Assembly: GCA_905221605.1 (NCBI GenBank)
Contig: CAJNDS010000214.1
Location: 124,501-188,500 of the forward strand
Origin: Symbiodinium natans
Taxonomy: Eukaryota; Sar; Dinophyceae; Suessiales; Symbiodiniaceae
Length of the DNA: 64,000 bases
Reading direction: 5' to 3'
How positions within the stretch are numbered: the first letter of the stretch is position 1; each line of letters begins with the position of its first letter. Under the pieces are notes generated by a model. The model worked only from the letters and a program-made list of their open reading frames with translations, did no database searches and was not told where the DNA came from. Below, piece by piece: positions 9,441 to 17,904 of this stretch. The translations under genes were made by a program, and so were the position numbers.

Positions 9441-9547
9441 CATGGGGGTTTAAGAAAACAGCACCCTGAATATAGACCCCCAAATAGTAGGATCCCCTTA
9501 TAGTAAGGACCCCAATAAGGTGCCTCTAATATCGTAAACCCCCACAT
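9441..9547. mobile_element. Palindromic element family I
   Basis: Complete copy from CATGGGGGTTTAAGAAAACA to TATCGTAAACCCCCACATG, with the core CCCAAATAGTAGGATCCCCTT and AGGACCCCAATAAGGTGCC. Confidence 0.75.
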
Positions 9548-9701
9548 GTCAACAAGCTTCTAAACCGTTTGAACTCTACAAGGCCCTACGCCCCTCCACT
9601 TAAGCCCTCCGCTCTGCAGCACTCCGGCAAAGTCCCGGCAAAGTTCTCAAGTAGGGCTAATGAATATGGTATCACCCAGCTGGCATTTGAGGCGCTGATC
9701 T

Positions 9702-9720
9702 GTTAGGGTTTAGGGTTTAT
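9702..9720 (+). repeat. Two TTTAGGG units
   Basis: Minimal array, TTAGGGTTTAGGGTTTA. Confidence 0.6.
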
Positions 9721-9995
9721 GGTATCTGTTCACGGCCTAGGGGGTTGCCCGCGGTGCACAGCCCTACATTGCATTGCCTCCTGCCTCAACTGTCCGCAGC
9801 CAAAGTTGCTGACAAGACAAGTGCTGGAGATCTAAACTCTGCCACTGCTGCTCCGCTGCTTGCGTGAGATTCCATGGTTCCCTGACCTTGCTGACCCAGG
9901 TTGCCCCCGTTGCTGCATGTCAAACATCCTCCACGGATGTTTAGGCTGTTAACGCTCGCAGCTGAATACTAGGGTTCTTCTTAACCCTAGTTTCG

Positions 9996-10101
9996 AACCC
10001 TAAACCCTACACCCTACACCCTAAACCCTCCACCCTAAACCCTCAACCCTAAACCCCAAACCCCAAACCCTCAACCCTAAACCCTAAACCCTAAACCCTA
10101 C
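9996..10101 (-). repeat. CCCTAAA array with variants
   Basis: About 14 heptamers; CCCTACA, CCCTCCA and CCCTCAA variants are frequent. Confidence 0.85.
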
Positions 10102-10207
10102 AGAGTCTAGAGTCTACAGTCCTCGGTCACTGAACCTTCTTAACCTTCGGACCGAACCTCCTCAGTGCTGCACCTGGGCCCAGACAAGAATGGGCCACCC
10201 AGTGAAG

Positions 10208-10258
10208 TGGGGGTTTACGAAAGTCGGGGGGAGCCCTAGAGTAGACCCACATGGTAGG
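10208..10258. mobile_element. Partial family I element
   Basis: The left half only (GGGGGTTTACGAAAGTCGGG, then AGTAGACCC) breaks off into the GGGTTGA array. Confidence 0.5.
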
Positions 10259-10261
10259 GGT

Positions 10262-10313
<52 letters not shown>

Positions 10314-10352
10314 AGGTTTAGGGTTGAGGGTTTAGGGTTTAGGGTTTAGGGT
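10258..10352 (+). repeat. Variant heptamer array GGGTTGA
   Basis: Nine units of GGGTTGA followed by four ordinary TTTAGGG units. The array sits between two family I fragments. Confidence 0.85.
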
Positions 10353-10500
10353 GAAAATCGGGGAACCCTGGAGTAGACCCAGATACCAGGGATTCCCTTA
10401 CAACAAGGACCCCAACAAGGTGCGAGTAGACCCAGATCGTAGGGATTCCCTGAAAAAGAAGGACCCCAACAAGGTGCCCCTAATTTCAGAGGCCCACAAG
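10353..10500. mobile_element. Family I element with internal duplication
   Basis: Two successive blocks of 'tAGACCCAGATxxxAGGGATTCCCT...AAGGACCCCAACAAGGTGC' follow one left arm and precede one right arm (CCCTAATTTCAGAGGCCCAC). Confidence 0.6.
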
Positions 10501-10529
10501 ATGCAAAAGGCGCAAAAGGCAGTTGCAAG

Positions 10530-10673
10530 GTGCATCTGAAAAGCGCCTGCCGAAGACTCCAATGGTTTTACCTCCGGGCCACCTTGGCACAGTTTGAGCT
10601 GCTTGGAATGGAAGCAGAACTTTCCCATGTCAAGGTGGATGTGGACATTCTTTACCAGATGCTGCGGGAAACC
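10530..10673 (+). CDS. Helical exon, unidentified gene
   Basis: It starts after gttgcaag and is open for 48 codons in phase 0. It reads HLKSACRRLQWFYLRATLAQ, then FELLGMEAELSHVKVDVDIL and YQMLRET, ending at a strong donor GTGAGC. The spacing of hydrophobic residues suggests an amphipathic helix or coiled coil. If no splice occurs the frame stops at 10685. Exons at 10913, 11321 and 11486 may belong to the same gene. No family recognised. Confidence 0.5.
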
Positions 10674-10834
10674 GTGAGCGCGTGACGCCGGGTGCAGAAA
10701 TAGAAATCGAAGTCCTGGAGCAGCTGCCGTGGCATTGGGCTGTTAGAACTTTGCAGCTTGCAGGAAGAAAAGGCGTGATGCACGGAGTGAAGTGGTGAAT
10801 GTGCCGATTCCTTTCTGGTCATTGGCTTGGCCCC

Positions 10835-10848
10835 CCCCCCCCCCCCCC
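10835..10848. repeat. Poly-C run
   Basis: Sixteen consecutive C between the candidate exons at 10530 and 10913. Confidence 0.8.
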
Positions 10849-10912
10849 GGATCCCCTCGGGAAGAGCAGCGGGCAGCGGGCAGTAGGCTTACAGGGGCAA
10901 GTTAACCGGCAG

Positions 10913-11087
10913 AGGCGGCCAAAAACCGCAGGTTGGCTCGGCTCCTGGAGACGGAGTTGGCATCCGATGTGGAGGCGTTTGGTGCTGAACTAAGAGTTGA
11001 GGTGGCGAATGTTGGCGCTCTTGGAGCTGTTAGGGGAGCTGTCGTGGGCTCGACTCAGTCTGCAGGCCTTTGTAAGAGCAAGTTGCA
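10913..11087 (+). CDS. Helical exon, unidentified gene
   Basis: After ccggcag the frame reads AAKNRRLARLLETELASDVE, then AFGAELRVEVANVGALGAVR and GAVVGSTQSAGL. Charged and alanine-rich, consistent with helix. The 3' edge is uncertain (several GT sites). It probably belongs with the exon at 10530. Confidence 0.45.
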
Positions 11088-11140
11088 TCTGTGGGGGTCA
11101 ATGCGGAGTGTATGAGCTGGCTGTCCTACTGGAAGGTACG

Positions 11141-11246
11141 ATAAGGGAGTTTCCGACATTAGGTGCCTTATTGGGTCCTGATTATAAGGGAATCCTACCA
11201 TTAGGGAGTCTATGTTGGGGGTCCCCTACTTTCGCGAACCCCCACA
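11141..11246. mobile_element. Palindromic element family I
   Basis: Copy in inverse orientation: TTTCCGACATTAGGTGCC ... GGGGGTCCCCTACTTTCGCGAACCCCC. Confidence 0.7.
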
Positions 11247-11320
11247 TCATCCATTCCAAGCATCACATTCATGGCTTCTTGGTTGCTACACGCGCATCCT
11301 GGTCTCATCCTGCGAGCAGC

Positions 11321-11406
11321 GTATGTCGCGCAAAATGTCATGTGGCAGCTTCATGCAGCTTCGCAAGCTCCGCCTCAAAGCAAGGCTGCAAGGACTTACA
11401 GCTCAG
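11321..11406 (+). CDS. Candidate exon, unidentified gene
   Basis: After ctgcgagcag the frame reads RMSRKMSCGSFMQLRKLRLK then ARLQGLTAQ and ends CAG|GTTAGC. Basic and helical in character. Confidence 0.35.
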
Positions 11407-11485
11407 GTTAGCCAGTGATAGTTTTTTTGATAAATCAGTTGTAGTGCATGAGTCAGTTTTCAGCCCCGCCTCCGCTTGGCCATGA

Positions 11486-11550
11486 AGTTGATTGACGTGC
11501 TGACCTCGCTCCGAGGATCAGGCATTGAGCAAGCAAGAGATGATTCTTGG
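11486..11550 (+). CDS. Candidate exon before a family II element
   Basis: The frame reads KLIDVLTSLRGSGIEQARDD then SW and stops at TGG|GATGTTCCCC, the element start. This is the same exon-element junction as at 7097. Confidence 0.4.
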
Positions 11551-11648
11551 GATGTTCCCCCTTATACTAACAGTCCTTAATATGGATTCTAATAGGGGGT
11601 ACTAGAATCCCTATTTAGGGCTGTTGTTTGTATAAGGGGGAACATCCC
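11551..11648. mobile_element. Palindromic element family II, copy 2
   Basis: GATGTTCCCCCTTATACTAACAGTCC ... TTGTATAAGGGGGAACATCC, the best preserved copy, with arms of about 25 bp. It ends just before cccaag, a possible acceptor. Confidence 0.8.
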
Positions 11649-11908
11649 AAGATGTGTCTGCAAAGCCGGGCCACCTCTCATCGTCCGCCCGTCAGGCTGC
11701 CGTCAGAACCAGCCACTGACTTCTTTTCAAGGCTGCGCGCTCAAATCAGAGGGCACTCAGGGGTCAGTGGAAAAGGCAGGATAAGACTCCTTACCTCTGG
11801 GCGACTGCTGGATTCTTCCGGCTCACGTGGCTTGGAAATTTCACGATATTCATCTGCAGCTCTGCGCTTGTCGTTGTTTGAATCCTTGTTGCATAGTTGT
11901 TGCCTTGA

Positions 11909-12082
11909 CCAGCTCTTGGGAATCCTTTCGCTGGCGCTGGCGGCGCGGGAGCCGGTGGCTTCGATGATGGCGCAGGCGCAGAGAGTGCGAGTCAAAGAGC
12001 CGCGACAGCCACAGCGGAAGTCGTGGAATCTAGCAGCAGTCATTTGCAGTCCCCTGTGACCTCTGACCCCCAAGGAAAGAAA
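11909..12082 (+). CDS. Candidate Gly/Ala-rich exon
   Basis: One frame reads FAGAGGAGAGGFDDGAGAES, then ASQRAATATAEVVESSSSHL and QSPVTSDPQGKKSE before a CCCTAAA array. Low complexity, so the support is moderate; other frames are also open. Confidence 0.35.
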
Positions 12083-12086
12083 TCCG

Positions 12087-12157
12087 AAACCCTAAACCCT
12101 AAACCGAAACCCTAGACCCTAAACCCTAACCCTAAACCCAAAACCCCAAAACCCTAC
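12087..12157 (-). repeat. CCCTAAA array, degenerate
   Basis: About nine units with CCGAAAC, CCCTAGA and CCCAAAA variants. Confidence 0.8.
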
Positions 12158-12161
12158 ATTG

Positions 12162-12235
12162 ATCGGAGGAGGCGGAGGCGGCGAGTGGTGGCAGGACGAG
12201 TCGGGCAACTGGCACTTCGGAGGTGCTCACGACAT
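12162..12235 (+). CDS. Candidate exon with WWQDESGNWH motif
   Basis: The frame reads IGGGGGGEWWQDESGNWHFG then GAHDIAL. The motif G-G-G-E-x-W-W-x-D-E-x-G-N-W-H recurs in diverged form at 12381 and 12975. Family not recognised. Confidence 0.4.
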
Positions 12236-12260
12236 CGCCTTGTTCCTGTCCCATGTGTTG

Positions 12261-12278
12261 GGATTTAGGGTTTAGGGT
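12261..12278 (+). repeat. Two TTTAGGG units
   Basis: GGATTTAGGGTTTAGGG lies directly before the family II element at 12281. Confidence 0.6.
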
Positions 12279-12280
12279 TG

Positions 12281-12374
12281 AGATGTTCTCCCCCGTATAC
12301 TAAGAGTCCTTATTATTATAGTACCCCCTATGAGAATTCCGATTGAGGACCGATCGTATAAGGGGCCACGTCCC
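12281..12374. mobile_element. Palindromic element family II, copy 3
   Basis: AGATGTTCTCCCCCGTATACTAAGAG ... CGTATAAGGGGCCACGTCCC. It is followed at once by tttcag|GTGAGG, an acceptor-like site for the exon at 12381. Confidence 0.7.
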
Positions 12375-12380
12375 TTTCAG

Positions 12381-12427
12381 GTGAGGCGGAGCACTGGTGG
12401 CGCGATGAGCATCATCAATGGCACAGA
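12381..12427 (+). CDS. Candidate exon with WWRDE motif
   Basis: After tccctttcag the frame reads EAEHWWRDEHHQWHRG, related to the motif at 12183. The gap to the Thr-tract exon is under 30 bp, too short for a normal intron, so the two may not both be used. Confidence 0.35.
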
Positions 12428-12449
12428 GGCCATGTGGGTCTTTTCCAGT

Positions 12450-12475
12450 TTGAAAGAGCCGGCGTGCAGGCTGTG

Positions 12476-12522
<47 letters not shown>

Positions 12523-12950
12523 CTACTGCTACTGCTACTGCTGCTACTGCTACTACTGCTACTACTACTACTACTACTACTACTACTGCTACTACTGCTA
12601 CTACTGCTACTACTGCTACTACTGCTACTACTGCTACTACTGCTACTACTGCTACTACTGCTACTACTGCTACTACTGCTACTACTGCTACTACTGCTAC
12701 TGCTACCACTACCACCACTACTTCCACTACTTCCACCACTACTTCCACCACTACTACCACTACTACCACTACTACCACTACTACCACTACTACCACTACT
12801 ACCACTACTACCACTACTACCACTACTACCACTACTACCACTACTACCACTACTACCACTACTACCACTACTACCACTACTACCACTACTACCACTACTA
12901 CCACTACTACCACTACTACCACTGCTACCTACGACTGTGCCCTAGCGCAA
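12450..12950 (+). CDS. Giant threonine-linker exon of the WCC type
   Basis: After cttttccag the frame reads LKEPACRLC, then about 150 residues of Thr with periodic Ala, then ATYDCALAQPW. This matches the module order ...x5-(G/A)C-Thr linker-YDC seen at 823-905, with the linker enlarged about thirty-fold. The Thr frame is chosen because of that flanking order; the Tyr and minus-strand Val frames are shadows. YDC...PWR stops at 12965, so a donor such as CATGGAG|GTGGTG is needed. Confidence 0.5.
12476..12930. repeat. CTA-based trinucleotide and nonanucleotide tract
   Basis: Pure CTA units come first, then about 14 units of CTACTACTG, then about 17 of CTACTACCA. In the Thr frame these code Thr-Thr-Ala and Thr-Thr-Thr blocks. 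Confidence 0.95.
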
Positions 12951-12974
12951 CCATGGAGGTGGTGAAAGCCAGCT

Positions 12975-13040
12975 CTGGCGTCAGGATGAGGCCGGCAACT
13001 GGCAGCGAGCTCGGTCCGCCCGCGGCGCATGCCGGCGAAA
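12975..13040 (+). CDS. Candidate exon with WRQDEAGNWQ motif
   Basis: After gaaagccag a frame reads LWRQDEAGNWQRARSARG, the third copy of the W-x-D-E-x-G-N-W motif. Only the motif supports it. Confidence 0.3.
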
Positions 13041-13139
13041 TGCTGAGTCCGTGCGAATCAGGCACGAAGTCCAGGAAGACTTCCCCAAAGAATCAGAGGA
13101 CGGATTTTCCACTCAGAGGTGCTGGGGGTGTAAGTTGAG

Positions 13140-14600
13140 CACGGCTTACCGTACGGCCACTATATATATTTTTTCACATATATGTATGTATACATTTGCT
13201 GCCTCAACGTGCCCTAGAACAAAGTAGATGTTGTTCATCCCAAACCATCTCTTCTTTCGAGTATAGAGATGGTTTTCCGGACGGGGCCGATCCAAGAACT
13301 CAACTCTTTTAAGTGGCCGGGCATACTGGAAGAGAACAAAGGACGCTACCTGGGACAACCGACGTGCCAAATACTCATTCTGACTTAGAGGGCACTTTGC
13401 ACTTATAGGGAATGGTGAGTTCAGGTATTGAGTGAATAGAACTTGTAGCATTCGACTCCTACCAATCATTTTTCAACAGTGTCCACAGCTTTGAAAAGTA
13501 ATTAACTGAACCGACCTGATTAACATCATTGGAGGTCAACTAGAATTCTTAATTGAACGAGACGGCACGAGTTCAAGGCCCGGGAATATTGGAAGAGCAT
13601 GGAGGACAGCTTTGCATGCTTTTTGTAGGCCTAAATCTACGGTTAAAAAACTACATGGCTGGTCAATAGCGGGGTCTTTGCTCTGACTTTTCACTCATGT
13701 CCTCACGCTCCCTTGAAGGCCCTTCCGTTTTATCTTCTTTTGTTGAGCTTTTAAGGGGACCACTGTGAGGATATGATCGTTAGGGAGAGCCAGAAGACAG
13801 CGACCACACGAATCACATGCACACTAGAAGACCACTAACAGGAGAAGACAAAGGGAAAAGTGCGCATTGCCTACGTTCTGCCTTTACTGGTATTGTTGTT
13901 CCCGCGCTGTTATAATATTTTTTGCGCAGTGACTCAGTGGTTCCCTGTATCGTAGCTTTTGTGGGGCTCTTAATGGTGCTCTTTTCTTTCTCGTGGGAGT
14001 ATTGAAGAAAAGAATTGTATGCGCCCGCGCATAGAATAATACACTTTTGCGGGCGATTTTATTGCGCGCCGTCATAAACCCTTTATCATTATGAGATAGA
14101 AGTATATTCGTATTGTTACGCTCACTCGTTCCGTTCATGTCATGCTTTACATTATTCGTATAAGCAGGGTGTGCACGAAGAGAATTCTTGCAAGCCCCTG
14201 TGATTTTGTGAGTGAGCCGCAAAAACCCTCATGAATGAAGTGAATTGTATGAACGAGTAAACGAATCATCCAAGAAGCCCGGGATGTGAGAACGTATGAT
14301 TGTAAGAACAAAAACGTAACAAGAACTGTTCCTTGAATCCTAAAGAGGCTTTTGGGGGGGTCTTTTACGGGCTAACGAACAATTAAAGGGTCAATTAATA
14401 TTACTATGAGAAGAGTGTTTCGTCTCATTCTTGAATGACAAAAACTTTGGGGCTATCCGCGTACAATGAAGTGTGACATTCCCCAAGTTTAACATGTAAA
14501 CCATTGATTATGACGATCATACCTGGAGACTTGGAGGTCAACTATGACTCAGAATCAACTATGCTGTTTAGCTTCGTCGTCTTCTGAAGGGAATCCTCCC
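13140..14600. other. AT-richer island without recognised genes
   Basis: Base composition is visibly more AT-rich than its surroundings, with no telomere-like arrays or palindromic elements. Two minus-strand open frames (13146-13469 and 13884-14222) have no recognised motif. It could be a recent insertion or organelle- or virus-derived DNA; nothing in the sequence decides. Confidence 0.5.
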
Positions 14601-14837
14601 CGCGGGTTTGTGTTTTGTTTTAGTTTTTTGTTTATTGTTTTTGTTTTTTGTTGTTCTTCAGTTTTTTAGGGTTTGGGATTTCGGGTTGAGGGTGGGTTCC
14701 CAGAGATTTCTCTGTTTGCAAGATGCGAAGATGCAGACGCGAGTTACCGGCGTGGATACATGGCGGGGCCTAGCAGTTGTTTGTGTGTTTATTTACTTTC
14801 TAAATGGCATACATACATCTATATATGTACGCATATC

Positions 14838-14868
14838 TGTATGTGTATATATATATATATACACATAT
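14838..14868. repeat. TA-rich microsatellite
   Basis: ATATATATATATATAC and flanking imperfect units. Confidence 0.7.
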
Positions 14869-15027
14869 CACCATACCATCATGTGGGCGATGTTTCACCG
14901 ATGACCACGGCCGCACCTCGGCGCTCTCAGGACGAGCTGATGATGACTGGTCCAGAGTCTGATATGGGCGAGCCGCAGCAGGACATCAAAGAGCCGGGTG
15001 CCTGAGACACATGTGACGCATTTTTGG

Positions 15028-15127
15028 GGGGTGCTTCGCCCTGATACTAACAGCTCCTTAGTAGGGATTCTAGTAGCCCCTCTAGTAATCCCTGTTAAGG
15101 ACTGTTAGTATAAGGGGGAACATCCTA
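15028..15127. mobile_element. Palindromic element family II, copy 4
   Basis: GGGGTGCTTCGCCCTGATACTAACAG ... CTGTTAGTATAAGGGGGAACATCC; the left arm is diverged, the right arm is intact. Confidence 0.7.
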
Positions 15128-15911
15128 AATGACGCTTCGAGCATGAGAAGCCCGAGTGAACAAGGCACGGGAAAGGAGAGAGAGCTAGAGAGGGGAACTG
15201 GATCGACCTTCTCACTCCTCACAAACCCAGCCAGGGTCAGAGGACCTCTCAAGGACCACACGATTATCCTGAATTTGCGGGGTCAGGGTGAGTTGGTGAG
15301 CTTGGCAGGGCAAGGGGAGAAAAGGTTGCGGTTGCGGGGGAAGTTTCGCGAACCTGGGTTTCTTGGGGGAAGTTTGTTCTTGCTCAAGCGGGCCCCCACA
15401 CACCCTCCCCTTAAGGCACATGTTGCAAAGTGCTGGTGCAGAAAGTGGGCACATACAATCGGCATGACGTTCTCAAAAGCGAGCTGGGGTTGTAAAAGAA
15501 TCCCGCAAGACGAGAAAGGAATGCGACCGAGTAGCGTTTAGCTTGTAATCCATAAGGAGAAAACGTAAAGAACGATAACGTTTTGCAGGGTTTTGTTGTG
15601 GCTGTGCTTTGCTATGCTTTGCAACGCATTGTAGGGGCTTTGGCCCGGATTCAAAGTACGAGCTCAAACCATCAAGATTCGGTCGTTGCTTTAGGTCAAA
15701 AACGATAGCAAAACGATGACCAGAACGATAGCATTTTGTTGACGATGGGGTCTGTCGAAGGACCTGGACCATTCCAGGGTCGAAGTTGTGTGCACCAGTT
15801 AGTACACAAACACTGTAAGGCTAGGCGGGCAGAATGCTTAGATGCCGATGGCAGAGAGTTATAGGTAAAGGCTTTGTATCTATATGTATGTATATATATA
15901 TATATATGGTC

Positions 15912-15913
<2 letters not shown>

Positions 15914-15950
<37 letters not shown>

Positions 15951-15972
15951 ACGACAGACCCCGGAATTGTAT

Positions 15973-16007
<35 letters not shown>

Positions 16008-16008
16008 A
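15914..16008. repeat. Paired poly-C tracts with a duplicated flank
   Basis: Two C runs of about 36 and 33 bases are each followed by ACGACAGACCCCGGAA, so the run and its flank were duplicated in tandem. Confidence 0.9.
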
Positions 16009-16087
16009 CGACAGACCCCGGAACCGGAATTGTATTTCCAGTCTGTCCAGGAAGGGGGCGGAAGACCAACACTCCAAAATATACCAT

Positions 16088-16138
16088 ACATATACATATA
16101 TATATATATTAATATATATATATATATAGAGAGAGAGG
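16088..16138. repeat. TA/GA microsatellite
   Basis: ATATATATATTAATATATATATA then AGAGAGAGAG. Confidence 0.8.
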
Positions 16139-16860
16139 GAGCGCTCCCAAGGCCTTGTCTGTTCAAAGGACTCCAACTCCCCGCTCAACCCTTGCAACCC
16201 GGCTTTGGAGTGTATGCCAACACTGTAAAACGACAAGAATTCTAGTCAAAAAATGCTGTGTTTTGTGTGCAGACACTGTAAAACGATAAGGAGGAGAAAC
16301 AAACGATAACAGTTTTAGGGACAAGCCAGTTTCCATCGGTTTGTTTACAGCCCCGCTTGCTTTCGCGGCTTAAACAGGTGTGGAGGTAATAGCTGTAATG
16401 TAGGCGAGAGATGGCGAGAGAGAGAGAGAGAGAGACTGAAAAAAGGGTAAAACTGAAGCCCTGAGAAGAACAAGAACAAGTGCTTCCTGGCTACTCAGTT
16501 TGGATGCCCTGAACGATGCGCTCAAAGACGAGATGCCGCCGATGGACCCCAGATGATACAGCATGATGTTGCACATGTCCTCAGTATCCGACGGTAGCTC
16601 TGCTGTGCTTGCCGTGCTTGCTTGCGGTATACAAATACGGCGCCAAAAGCATTGTTGCTGCTCACGCAAAGTTCAGCTCAGAGAGGGGCAGTGTCTTTTC
16701 ATTCCGTGTCTGCGTATGACTGCCACATTCAGAGGCAGGATTGCGGCCCATGATATCTGCAGCCTGCACTTTGTTGTTGCACCCGTGCCCTGTTCAGATT
16801 TCTGGCGCTGATGATAGGGCAGGCCACAGTGCATTTTGCTCTTTTGTGCTTGCTTGATGC

Positions 16861-16933
16861 AACCCTAAACCCTAAGCCCTAAACCCTAAACCCTACACCC
16901 TAAACCCTAAACCTAAACCCTAAACCCTAAACC
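16861..16933 (-). repeat. CCCTAAA array before an acceptor
   Basis: Ten units, followed by ccgttgcag, a good 3' splice site for the candidate exon at 16940. Confidence 0.85.
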
Positions 16934-16939
16934 GTTGCA

Positions 16940-17040
16940 GCCCAGAGCGGTGGAGGCTGTGGCCGGCGCCGTGTTTCTGCTCGTCCAGGTGCAGGCTGGG
17001 CGGCAAGATGTCGGGAATCCCAGTGCCGAGGAGCACTCCT
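16940..17040 (+). CDS. Candidate exon, unidentified gene
   Basis: After aaaccgttgcag the frame reads PRAVEAVAGAVFLLVQVQAG then RQDVGNPSAEEHSSS. No family recognised. Confidence 0.35.
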
Positions 17041-17066
17041 CTAGTCCTCATAGTTGTTTTCTAAGA

Positions 17067-17119
17067 GTTGAGGGTTTAGGGTTTGGGGTTTGGGGTTTAG
17101 GGTTTAGGGTTTCGGGTTA
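17067..17119 (+). repeat. TTTAGGG array with TTTGGGG variants
   Basis: Seven units. Confidence 0.8.
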
Positions 17120-17121
17120 CG

Positions 17122-17240
17122 GTGCATAGCTTCGCGGTCTTGTTCTGGGAGCTGGAAGTGGCTGAGGCTACAGAGATATTCCATCCTGGCCATGGAGCCG
17201 TGCACGTGACGCGGTGGGCTGCCCGGAGATTGGAGGGCGG
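17122..17240 (+). CDS. Candidate exon, unidentified gene
   Basis: The frame reads HSFAVLFWELEVAEATEIFH then PGHGAVHVTRWAARRLE. It is followed by an exon at 17251 reading LTSLESFWRNNAALVSQ before CAG|GC. The combined pieces look like a soluble helical protein but are not recognised. Confidence 0.4.
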
Positions 17241-17250
17241 GGGCTGACAG

Positions 17251-17302
17251 GATGCTGACCTCTCTTGAGAGCTTCTGGAGAAATAATGCGGCCTTGGTGT
17301 CG
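17251..17302 (+). CDS. Candidate exon, unidentified gene
   Basis: After ggctgacag: MLTSLESFWRNNAALVSQ, ending CAG before a GC donor (gcttca). Confidence 0.35.
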
Positions 17303-17442
17303 CAGGCTTCATCGGTACGAACATGACGGTATGGCGTCCTTCTTGGAGGCAAGCTGATCTTGACTTGCAGGGCTACATGTAGAAACCGCGATCATGCATG
17401 TGGATTTTGACATCTTCACGCTCAACTCTGTGAGGTCTCTCT

Positions 17443-17524
17443 AGGGTTTAGGGTTTAGGGTTTAGGGTTTAGGGTTTAGGGTTTAGGGTTTAGGGTTTAG
17501 GGTTTAGGGTTTAGGGTTTAGGGT
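17443..17524 (+). repeat. TTTAGGG array
   Basis: Eleven nearly perfect heptamers. Confidence 0.95.
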
Positions 17525-17605
17525 CTGCTTGTAGGTGCCTTGTGCATGCAGGCCGAAGCGCGGTGGCAAGGATCTCGGGAAGAGGCCCTGCCAAGTCTTC
17601 TTCAT

Positions 17606-17716
17606 CTTGGTAGCCCAGTGGTACCCTTTTCCATTTTTTTGGTTCAAGGTTCCCTTAAAGAGTGACCAGCCACAAAAAGGGTACCCTTATTATAACATGG
17701 TTACTGGGCTACCAAG
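17606..17716. mobile_element. Palindromic element family V
   Basis: 111 bp between perfect 14 bp inverted ends CTTGGTAGCCCAGT and ACTGGGCTACCAAG; GGTACCC arms and a central AAGGTTCCCTTAAAG. Single copy in this window. Confidence 0.7.
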
Positions 17717-17751
17717 CCATAGAGCAAACCTGCGGGGCTCTTGAGGTGTAG

Positions 17752-17904
17752 GTGCGCAGCCTCCAGCAGGCAGACATGTCAAATGTGCCCAGTGAAGGTT
17801 GTCTCCCCCTTGTTGTCGCGAGCGAGATCCAAGAGGGCTTGGCAGAGGGCGCAGGCAAGGCCGTTGCAAGACCCGAAAGTTCGCACGGCACGCAAGCCAC
17901 TTGG
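17752..17904 (+). CDS. Exon whose intron is a family I element
   Basis: It starts after gaggtgtag in phase 0 with VRSLQQADMSNVPSEG. It continues CLPLVVASEIQEGLAEGAGK and AVARPESSHGTQATW, 51 codons ending TGG|GTATTT. The GT is the first dinucleotide of the family I element, and the element is followed by ccacgttcag and a new open frame (RRSSPQRQALNACFA). The element therefore appears to be the whole 116 bp intron. Product unknown. Confidence 0.5.

Larger units (their letters stand above)
194..12950 (+). other. Locus of exons coding Cys-rich WCC/DC repeat modules
   Basis: At least twelve short + strand exons share one layout: an aromatic residue two before or next to a Cys (FDC, YDC or FHC), 8-15 residues, W, then W(S/T/P)-x-x-(K/Q/R), then W/Y/F-C-C, exactly five residues, and G-C or A-C. 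Good examples are WCC-SRKHI-GC (1094), FCC-QHFHV-GC (1253), WCC-KYANT-GC (3149), YCC-HDYGV-GC (4480), WCC-NHESL-GC (6765) and WCC-EHKNV-GC (7294). Some modules are followed by Thr or Pro runs. The introns hold telomere-like arrays and palindromic elements. I recall similar modules in predicted dinoflagellate proteins but cannot name a domain family. Cysteine pairs and Thr/Pro linkers suggest a secreted or surface protein with disulphide-bonded modules; that is inference. Whether this is one gene or several tandem genes cannot be settled here. Confidence 0.6.
15540..16330. other. AACGATA-rich stretch around poly-C tracts
   Basis: Variants of aacgata(a/g)c recur at least seven times (about 15570, 15700, 15712, 15724, 16282, 16300) on both sides of two long C runs, and CACTGTAAAACGA occurs twice (about 16220 and 16270). 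No gene seen. Confidence 0.5.

Noticed and set aside
12377-12922. Long poly-Val (minus) and poly-Tyr (plus) reading frames
   Set aside because: They are shadows of the CTA tract; only the Thr frame has meaningful flanks.
15874-16245. Poly-Pro and poly-Gly reading frames
   Set aside because: Products of the poly-C tracts.
16630-16690. QKHCCCSRK, a possible decayed WCC module
   Set aside because: The Trp is Cys, the final GC is absent, and no FDC half is nearby.
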